Positions 55,945 through 64,000 of a stretch of 64,000 bases of DNA are shown in pieces (the stretch's first letter is position 1; each line of letters begins with the position of its first letter). The position numbers were made by a program, and so were the translations under genes. Source of the DNA: Helianthus annuus. Lineage: Eukaryota; Streptophyta; Magnoliopsida; Asterales; Asteraceae. Below the pieces are notes generated by a model that made no database searches, was not told where the DNA came from, and was given only the letters and a program-made list of their open reading frames with translations. The DNA is taken from contig NC_035443.2 of assembly GCF_002127325.2 (NCBI RefSeq), positions 28,425,838 through 28,489,837 on the forward strand, in the 5' to 3' direction.

Positions 55945-56161
55945 TGTTAGTGCATACATCTGTAGACTTCGTCTTGTATCGAGTCTTAGACTAGATAGGT
56001 TAGATCAGGACACGTTTTACGAGAAAATAGGAGATTTATGTGTTTTAGAGAGTGATTTCGCTTGAAAATAATAGGTGCACTTTCAAGTGAAATCAAGAGT
56101 TCTTATTCCGCTTGAGTTGTAATGAGGTGATTTCGCTTGGATAGTATTCCGCTTGAGCTGT
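55945..56161 (+). repeat. Fragment of another LTR, target of Sirevirus copy 2
   Basis: TGTTAGTGCATACATCTGTA looks like a Copia LTR start. It carries repeated TTTCGCTTGA, TTCCGCTTGA and TTTCAAGTGAAA strings. It is cut at 56161, where the Sirevirus LTR begins; the last five bases (GCTGT) should be its target duplication. Orientation is inferred from the TG start. Confidence 0.5.
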
Positions 56162-56793
56162 TGTAGGTCCCTTTTCGCGGAGGATTACGAACCTAAACCT
56201 TGTTATACAAACCTACTAGCGAGTGCGGAATCCAAGCTAGCAAGCAAACCGAGTTAGTAGCAAGTAGAGAAACAAACACACAAGTTCACCGATTAACACA
56301 ACTTGTATTAATGCAATGAGGGTTTGGTTACAAGCTCAATGTTTACAGAAATGCTCTATAAACTCTCTAAGTGTGTGTGTGAGTTTTGGACAGAATGCTC
56401 TCAAAGCTCTCTATCTCTCGGATGTGCAAATGACAGAACTTACTCACACATACACTGCATGGGTATATATATACCCAGCCCATGATGCCAGATCGAAGGA
56501 TCTGATAGATGGTCCGAAGGATCATCTATCGAGGATAAGTTGTTCGAAACATCAGCATTGACCTCGAAGGATCATCCTTCGAGGTCTAACAGTCGAACTA
56601 TATCTTTCGTGCACCTCGAAGGATCAACAGAATCCTTCGAGAAGCTATCCTTCGATCAGAACATCTTTCAATATACAAACTGTTGTCCAAGTCAAACCGG
56701 AGGATGGTTGACTTGGTCAACTTACAACACAAATCAGGACATCGTTACATACAGACCGAATACAGACAAAGTACAGACACAAGTGCACCAACA
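56162..56793 (-). repeat. 3' LTR of Sirevirus copy 2 (632 bp)
   Basis: Reverse complement of 3747-4386 with small differences. It has the same TCGAAGGAT/ATCCTTCGA palindrome array (about 56490-56650) and TATA region (56463-56480). A polypurine tract adjoins at 56794-56806. Confidence 0.92.
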
Positions 56794-58666
56794 AACTCCC
56801 CCTTGGCTGTAGCTTTGTCTTTATCTTCTATGGTTGTAGACTCGTCTTGAACTTCGACGGTCTTTGGTCTTCGAGTTATCAAAACTCTGATGTCCTCTCA
56901 AGTCTTCAATGTCGGAGGATCTTCAAAGTCTTCACGTCTTGAAAGCAGAGAGTGTATCAACAAACTACCCGTATCATGTAGGAAGTGTGTTGACAAACTC
57001 CCCCTTAACATAAGCTCCCCCTTGAGTTATGCTCGTGAAAAGACTTTATCTTTATGAAGTGAGATCCTTGTGGTGTTGATGATGGCCAACGGCAACTCGA
57101 TCATTTTCATCACTTGAGCGCCTTCTCGTCGTGTCTTCATTCCAGAGCTTGTCATCGACTATGTTCTCCCAGCCTTTAGAATCTGCACATGCAAGAAATC
57201 TAAACGCGTAATGAGAACAACTGCTTGGAATATAGTATAAACAAATGACACACGAATGACCATGTCATAATCAAACACCGTCCGACAGTTTGAAAGTTTA
57301 ATAAATTTATCAAATTTTAAATTCTAACTTTCAAAACATGCAAATTTCGACCGTTTATGAAGATTTAGTCAGTTCGGTTTTCAGTCAGGTTTCAGGTAAC
57401 GAAGACTTGAGCTCCAACATCGTACGATCGAAAATAAAGCAGAAATAAAATCTTTTTGGCTTTCATAAAGTTTATATTAAAACACACCTAAAATCTTTTT
57501 GGTATTTTTGAAATTAAAAGACAACAAGTTAAAATCCTTTGAGTGTTATCAAACGACATCACCGCTAATGTCGTGCTGATATGCACCAAACGACGAAACT
57601 GTTTAAAAGAAATAATAAAAGTTAAGCAGTACATAAATATATACAGACATTCTTTTTGTGAGTTTCGAGGGTAAGAGAATCATATCAGTGTACGGTCATG
57701 CCAAAACACTCTTGTTGTTCAGTTAGTTAACATTAAGATAAGCATCCTATAACAATTATCGGTATTGTTGTCCACTTAAGCTCAACTTATCAGATGTAAT
57801 CATGGCGAGGGGATACGTTAAGGTATGATTTATACTTACCGACCGGTGTTCATCCACATCACGACACATTCCCGTATCAAGGTATGCACGAGAGTTCATC
57901 TTACCGGTGAGTATACCGATTATCATCTGTTTGACCGTATAAATTGTGAGATACTCACTTATTTTGATTTGAAAACAAGCCCTATGTGATGTAATCACTT
58001 ATTGATGAGGAACTTGATTTTCGTATGCATGAGGGCACAGGTGCAAGTCCGTGAACAGGTCAGTACTTCCGTACAGCAGAGAGACGAACTTGACACCCGG
58101 ATAAATGTGATATTTTATCACTTATTTGATTTGGACATGTGATTGTTTATCACTTATTGAGGTCGAATGCAGTATGCAATATGTACACGTATGTATAGTA
58201 TCATGGAAGATCTTAGACTTAGTCTATTTATAGAAGCAACCATGATACCCAGATGATAAGCAGCATAAAGACCGAATATCTCAGAACCTCGGCAATCTAT
58301 CAAACGAAATTTCGGTACTAAGACCATATGCCAATGAATGGTTCCCACCTGGTTTTCAGTCGATTAAGATTTATATCACCCTGTACACTTTAAAATGATT
58401 GTGAGCCTACCGATACATCTTATATAGAGCTGCTTATCGTTTTTCATTTAATGTTTAAAGAGGTTTGGATAGACCACTGATGTACTATCATTTTCTCTTC
58501 TGCTCGCCAGGAAACTCATTTTTGTTTTTCTATTGTTTTTGTGTTTTTGAAATTTTTCGATGTTTTTGGATTTTCTGATTTTTGGATTTACTCCCCCTAA
58601 AATCAATAAACTAAGACAAATTTAAAACACAAAGGTATTTACAAAAATGATTTTCCGATGTTGGGT
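56794..58666 (-). other. Long 3' untranslated region of Sirevirus copy 2
   Basis: Matches 1898-3746. Purine tracts on the minus strand (AAGGGGGAG) at about 56996-57006, 57016-57027 and 58590-58600. The four AAGTGA hairpins are at 57941-58160. No env-like ORF. Confidence 0.75.
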
Positions 58667-61600
58667 TTACTCTTGCTTGACCTTAATGCCATTTACCAAT
58701 AATAAAAAGTCAAATCTTGATTTGTCAAAAGCTTTGGTAAATAAGTCGGCACGTTGGTCATCGGTGTGGACCTTAACAACATCGATTAGCCTTTTCTCAA
58801 AGCAATCACGTATGAAGTGATATTTGATTTCGATGTGTTTGGTCTTTGAATGCTGCACAGGATTTCTAGTGATATCTAGAGCAGCAGAATTATCAACGTA
58901 AATAGGAGTAGTTAGGAATTCAAAACCGTAGTCCCGCATTTGTTGTTGGATCCAAAGAACTTGGGAGCAACAACTTGAGGCAGCAATGTATTCAGCTTCG
59001 CATGTTGATGTAGCTACACACGTCTGCTTCTTGCACTGCCATGTAACTAGGCGATTTCCTAAGAACTGACATCCAGCCGTTGTGGATTTACCGTCGATTT
59101 TGCATCCGCCAAAATCAGAATCACTGAAAGCTACCAATTCAAAGTTATTATCCCTAGGGTACCACAGACCGGTGTCAGGGTACGCCTTCAAATAACGAAA
59201 AATCCTTTTAACAGCAGCAAGATGTGAGGCCTTCGGGTTAACTTGATATCTAGCAAGCAGGCACGTTGGGTACATTATGTCTGGCCTTGATGCTGTGAGG
59301 TACATAAGAGATCCGATCATAGCGCGATAGATTGAAGGGCTAACAGCTTCTCCCTTCAAGTCTGGAGTAATTCCGTGATTAGTTGGCAATGGGGTACCAA
59401 TGGGCGTTGCATCAGACATCTGGAACCGGCTCAAGATGTCACCAACATATTTAGTCTGATGGATGAATATCCCAGACTCTGTTTGTTGAACTTGTAGGCC
59501 CAAGAAGAAAGTCATCTCCCCCATAGCACTCATCTCGAATTTATCCTGCATGATGCGCTCGAATTCCCTACACAAAACATCATTAGTAGAACCAAAAATA
59601 ATGTCATCAACGTATACCTGTACCAGAAGAAGATCTCCATCTTGTTCTTTGATGAAAAGAGTACAGTCGATAAGACCTCTTCGAAAACCGTTCTCCAGCA
59701 GATAGTGAGATAAGGTTGCATACCAAGCTCGTGGTGCTTGATGAAGACCATAAAGAGCTTTGTTGAGCAACCAAACCCGATCGGGATGGATAGGATCTTC
59801 AAAACCTGGAGGCTGCTCGACGTACACCTCTTCTTCAACCACACCATGTAAAAATGCACTTTTCACGTCCATCTGATAGACCTTGAATCCTTTGAAGGAC
59901 GCATAGGCTAGAAAGATTCGAATTGCTTCGAGACGTGCCACTGGTGCATAGACTTCGTTGTAGTCGATCCCTTCAATCTGACGAAAACCTTGAACGACTA
60001 AACGAGCTTTGTTTCGGATAACAACTCCGCGGTCATCCTTTTTGCATTTGAAAACCCAACGGGTACCAATCTTCTTGTATCCAGCAGGTTTCTCTACGAG
60101 TTTCCAGACACCCAGCTTCTGGAATTGTTGCAGTTCTTCCTGCATTGCTTCAACCCAAGCATTATCTTTCAAGGCTTCTTTCCACGTTCTTGGTTCTTCT
60201 TGTGAGACATAACACGCGAAGGACCAATCGTTTTGTTGCCCGGATTCTCGAATAGCTGCATATAAGCCTGCATTGTTGTTGTTTCGCAACATGTTTCTTG
60301 TTTGTACGCCACTTTGCACATTTCCAATGATGTTTTGTTGAGGATGGGTATTATGAATCCTTGTTTCTGGATTATCTGGAACTGGAACATTTATACCCAG
60401 GTTGTTAAGATTAAGATCAACAACCAATTCAAGACCCGGAATTGACGAAGAGGATGATGCAGTAGTCTCAGCTGTTCTATGTGTATCCACTGGAGGAGTA
60501 CCCTCTGAAGTACCATGAACTGCTGTTGTAGGAGCTTCTTGATCTGCATCTAGAAATTCATCATCCTCTGAAGATTCGTTCAATTCGTTTGCATCATGAA
60601 AATCCTCATTGTTGAGAGTATTATTGTTCACTGAAGAAGATGGTTCTTGATTAACAAGAATTGGACGAACCACCGGTGAAACTGTTGCATTGTCACTCTC
60701 GAAAAACATCCTAGCCGCAGCATTTTCTTCAACGGCTTCAACATTGATCGAATTGAAGAAGTCATCATACTCAAACATCCAAGGTTGACCCGGATTTTTG
60801 ACTGGCAAGGTGTGCCTTTGTACTCTGACCTCAGACCATTCCTCGACCCTTTTAGTCTCTAGATTCTAGACTCGTAAGTTAGGGGTGGCATACCCAAGAA
60901 AGTATCCATCAATTGCTCTTGCCCCAAACTTTCCATTAGGATCGATTATAGTGCAAGGAGCTCCAAACGGTTCGAGATAAGACAAATCTGGTTTCCGTTT
61001 TTGAAGAAGCTCAAAGCAGGTCTTGTTGTGCCTTTTTACTGTAAGGACTCTGTTCAATGTGTAACATGCAGAGGCCACAGCTTCCGTCCAGAATGGAATG
61101 GGTAGCTGCGACTCTACCAACATTGTCCTAGCAGTCTCGATCAATGTGCGGTTCTTACGTTCAGCGACGCCATTCTGTTGAGGAGTATAGGCTGCACTAA
61201 ACTCATGAAGAATACCCTTTGAAGTGCAGAACTCCGCCATGGAATGATTCTTAAATTCAGTACCATTGTCGCTACGTATCCGCCTAACCTTCAACTTATA
61301 CAAATTCTCAATCTGAATGATCAAGTTTTTGATAATACCAAAGGTTTCACTCTTGTGTGCCATGAACGCAACCCAAGAAAATCTTGAATAATCATCAGTG
61401 ACCACGAGGCAGTATTGATCACCCCGAATACTTTTGTGCTTGACAGGACCGAACAAATCCATGTGCAAACGCTCAAGAGGAACTGCCACTGTGTTGATCT
61501 TCTTTGTAGGGTGCTTCTTCTTTGTTTGCTTTCCTTTCTGGCACGAAACACAGACGTCTTGAAGATGGAAATTTTTGAGGGGAACACCATTCACCAATTC

Positions 61601-62107
61601 ATTTGAAACCAAATGATTCATTTTTCGTAAGTGAATGTGACCCATTCGTCTGTGCCAAGAGATAGTGTCCTTTTCTGTGGCTTTGGAAACGAAACAAGTT
61701 GCTTGTGCAGACGTAGTAATAGCCTGGCTCATGTCAAGGACGTACAGATCATTTATCCTTGGAGCCGACAAGAGAATCCATTCTTTTGGAATTTTGAAGC
61801 CGGGTTTCAGCACATAACATCCATTAGCATCAAAGTGTACTGAGAACTGCTTGTCACAGATTTGAGAAACACTAAGAAGATTGTGATCAAGTTGTTGCAC
61901 AAAATTGATCTTGTCAAAGCTGACAATCCCGTTAGATATCATTCCTTCACCCGTTATATATCCACCTTTATCTCCAGCAAAAGCAACATAACCTCCTCTA
62001 ATAGATTTAACGTCGTAGAGAAGCTTCATGTCGCCTGTCATGTGCCTGGATGCCCCACTATCAACAATCCAATGACTACTGATAGTTCCTCCTGAAGCAC
62101 CCTGCAC
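58667..62107 (-). pseudogene. pol: Sirevirus pol: protease, integrase, RT, RNase H (one in-frame stop)
   Basis: The frame begins after two stops that separate it from gag. Protease HWIVDSGASRHMTG, GAG-pre-integrase (WHRRMGHIHLRKMNHL, CVSCQKGK), integrase D-D-E (LHMDLFGP, SDNGTEF, NGVAERKNR), then a TAG at 60866-60868, an acidic linker, RT with YVDDIIFG and RNase H with [12 protein letters not shown] to the stop at 58667. The TAG lies between integrase and RT and the frame is open on both sides. All catalytic residues are present, so one nonsense codon is the only visible lesion. Confidence 0.93.
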
Positions 62108-62122
62108 ATGAACTCAAATGAA

Positions 62123-64000
62123 TTAGTTGGAGATGGGGACCCAAGCCATTGTGGTCTTGGGTCTTCCATTTTCATCAATGACAATAACTTCTTGTCTTTG
62201 ATGGTTGGTGAATTGTGATGGTCCCCCTGATTCAGTAACCGATTTAGGTTTCCATGTCTGTTTTGTTTTACCAGTATCTTTCTTTAAAATTTTAACTTCT
62301 TGATTGTTTGAAATTGTAGAAGTTTCTGGTTTTACAGCAACAGATTGTTTTTGAACCGCATCGGTTTTAATTGCTTTTTCTATCTTTTTGACCTGTTGGC
62401 GTTTCTGTTTCTTTTCCCTTTCTTTTACAAGGCGGGGATCTTGTTTTGTGGAAACAGTTGGCTTACGGTCAGTTTTGCCACGGGGATCATCAACCTTTCC
62501 TTTCTGCTTATGAAGATATGGGCAGTTTCTAATAATGTGCCCAATGGTTCCACACTCAAAACATGATCTTCGTTCTACAAACCCCGAAGAATCATGTGAT
62601 CGCTTAGCCGATGATGTTGAACTTTGTGAACCCGAGGTACTAGGTTTTGAACTACTTGGTTCATTTCTTTTCTCGACAAAAGCTTTCTTGACAAAATCTA
62701 AGTTAGATTGATTTTCAAACTTTTCAATTTTGTCCGTTCCCGTCGATTTCACAAAGTTAACCTTTTTCTTCTTCTTTTGGTTCGGCTTCTTGTCAGCTTG
62801 AGCCGGTGTTTTACCTTTGGGTTTGGTGTGATTTTGCTGTGTTGGCACTGTTGGTAATTTCTTGTTACCAAATTGTTTTCGAATTTCAGCCTTTGGAATA
62901 GGAGGACACTGTGTCACTGTAACTTTAGGTCCTTCCTTTCCCAAGAACTTACTCGTCGAATTTTCAAAGACTTTGCAGATTAAGGATTGATTAACATTCT
63001 TAATGGGAAAATCTTTGTCTGAGTAAATTTTATCATCACCAACTAGAGTGTACAGCAAATTCACACTCTCCGGCTCTTCTGCAAATGAGGACTCAGTTGC
63101 AACAGTCTTAGCGGGTTGAACAGGGGGATCACATAGAATGTGATTCTCAAGAGGTATGTCCTCATTTTTGGCTACCGCATTAGACTTTGCTGGGACAGTA
63201 TCGTCAGATTCATCATCAGACGAATCAGCATCCTCAATCACAACTGGAGAATCTTGATTCTGTTCAGCACTCACAAATGTATCTGCTGACACATCTGAAT
63301 CTGAGGATACTTCCTTTTGGTATCCGAGTCCTGCAGCAAACTCCTTAACATCTAGAGGCACAGAAGGTTCAAAGAAAACTCTGTCCTCTTCATCAGGCAT
63401 GGCGTCATAATTATGTCTCACTGGTGGTGGACACTTCTTGTAGCCTATGCATGTGACATCTCTCTTTTCCTTCTGAACATCAATGATGTGATCTAACACA
63501 TAGCTAGAGCTCAAATAACTGTCTAGCTTGAGTTGGATCGCATCACTTTCGGTTTTCACACAGGCCATCTCTTTTTGCATTGTTTCAAGACGAGAGATAT
63601 ACAAATTAATGTCCGTCTGTTTTCTTGAAACCATTTTTGTCAATTCAGTTTTATCTTTCTTTAATGTTTCAATCATTGACTTAAATTCTTTTTCATGGTT
63701 TTCATGAAACATGTTGGCTTCTGTGCATTTTGAGAGATCCACAGTCAATTTCTGATTGTGGAGAAAGGTCACATCATATTTTTCTTGCAAAGCGTCATGC
63801 TTACTTTGCAAGTCACTCAAATTCTCATTCACAGTAGTATGTTTGTCTTGCAAGTCAAACAAACTAGCTTGTAAAGCATCATGTTTGCCTTGCAACTCAG
63901 ACATACTTTTCTCCATTTCAGCACATCTAGCATGCAACCTAGCACATTCATCACAATTAACAGCAGTGGGTTCATCGACACATACCTGACTTGATGAACC
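62123..64000 (-). CDS. gag: Sirevirus gag (C-terminal part, N-terminus outside window)
   Basis: The frame is open from 64000 to the TAA at 62123. It starts with heptad-like coiled coil repeats (SDLQSKHDALQEK, ISRLETMQKEM), has an acidic Ser/Asp stretch (DADSSDDESDD), basic Lys-rich segments, a CX2CX4HX4C knuckle (CFECGTIGHIIRNC) near residue 470 of the visible part, and ends with TMAWVPISN. Sirevirus gags are known to be large with coiled coils. Pol follows in the same frame after two stops (TAA, TGA) within 15 bases. Confidence 0.9.
   Translation of the reverse strand, partial: GSSSQVCVDEPTAVNCDECARLHARCAEMEKSMSELQGKHDALQASLFDLQDKHTTVNENLSDLQSKHDALQEKYDVTFLHNQKLTVDLSKCTEANMFHENHEKEFKSMIETLKKDKTELTKMVSRKQTDINLYISRLETMQKEMACVKTESDAIQLKLDSYLSSSYVLDHIIDVQKEKRDVTCIGYKKCPPPVRHNYDAMPDEEDRVFFEPSVPLDVKEFAAGLGYQKEVSSDSDVSADTFVSAEQNQDSPVVIEDADSSDDESDDTVPAKSNAVAKNEDIPLENHILCDPPVQPAKTVATESSFAEEPESVNLLYTLVGDDKIYSDKDFPIKNVNQSLICKVFENSTSKFLGKEGPKVTVTQCPPIPKAEIRKQFGNKKLPTVPTQQNHTKPKGKTPAQADKKPNQKKKKKVNFVKSTGTDKIEKFENQSNLDFVKKAFVEKRNEPSSSKPSTSGSQSSTSSAKRSHDSSGFVERRSCFECGTIGHIIRNCPYLHKQKGKVDDPRGKTDRKPTVSTKQDPRLVKEREKKQKRQQVKKIEKAIKTDAVQKQSVAVKPETSTISNNQEVKILKKDTGKTKQTWKPKSVTESGGPSQFTNHQRQEVIVIDENGRPKTTMAWVPISN

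Larger units (their letters stand above)
56162..64000 (-). mobile_element. Sirevirus-like Ty1/Copia retrotransposon, copy 2 (5' end outside window)
   Basis: On the minus strand it runs gag, protease, integrase, RT, RNase H, a 1.87-kb 3' region and a 632-bp LTR. It is close to identical to copy 1 over the shared part. The 5' LTR is beyond 64000. Confidence 0.93.

Overview
The window looks like intergenic heterochromatin of a eudicot nuclear genome. By family resemblance of its retroelements (Tekay-type LTR ends, Sirevirus and Copia gag-pol types) I lean to Asteraceae, but that is inference. Almost everything is transposable elements, many nested. The only host-gene piece I can support is the 5' half of a G-type lectin (S-locus) receptor-like kinase at 5118-6697, minus strand. 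No rRNA, tRNA or CRISPR was seen.

Layout. 1-4386: 3' part of a Sirevirus-like Copia element (+), with pol end, a 1.85-kb untranslated region and the 3' LTR. 4387-5117: DNA-transposon-like tail sitting in intron 2 of the receptor kinase. 5118-6697: receptor kinase exons 1-2. 7561-17318: complete Tekay-type Ty3/Gypsy chromovirus (-), with 2,380-bp LTRs, TSD ATACA, PBS and a full gag-pol that appears to need removal of one 87-nt intron. 17319-21381: low-complexity DNA, a 370-bp fold-back and a hAT-like non-autonomous element. 22264-23610: complete 1,347-bp LTR element with 324-bp LTRs, TSD CGCTT and an intact 209-codon proline-rich ORF unlike pol or gag. 23.6-28 kb: decayed Copia gag sequences.

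28480-34316: decayed Copia pol (+), split by a hAT-like element (29522-31009, itself holding a MITE) and by a non-autonomous LTR element (31025-33537). 34.3-36.3 kb: a run of MITEs in (TA)n tracts, then a Helitron 3' end. 36483-53731: a Copia element (-) with gag, protease, integrase, RT and RNase H, split by a 9,566-bp LARD in the opposite orientation (39227-48792, TSD ATTTC); its 5' LTR also holds a Helitron-like insert (52354-53405). 53812-54490: hAT MITE with a perfect 8-bp TSD. 55945-56161: start of another LTR. 56162-64000: second Sirevirus copy (-), inverted relative to the first, with 3' LTR, 3' region, pol and most of gag.

The autonomous-looking elements (Tekay, Sirevirus) encode their own capsid-like Gag, protease, RT/RNase H and integrase. 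The LARD, the 1.35-kb element and the 31-kb element keep only LTRs, PBS and PPT and would depend on proteins supplied in trans. Main points for a second look: the compact element with a WRPPW-repeat protein; the putative gag intron; a covarying hairpin at the 3' end of Tekay pol that recurs in the LARD; unequal minisatellite copy number between the two LARD LTRs; and arrays of short palindromes in several unrelated LTRs.
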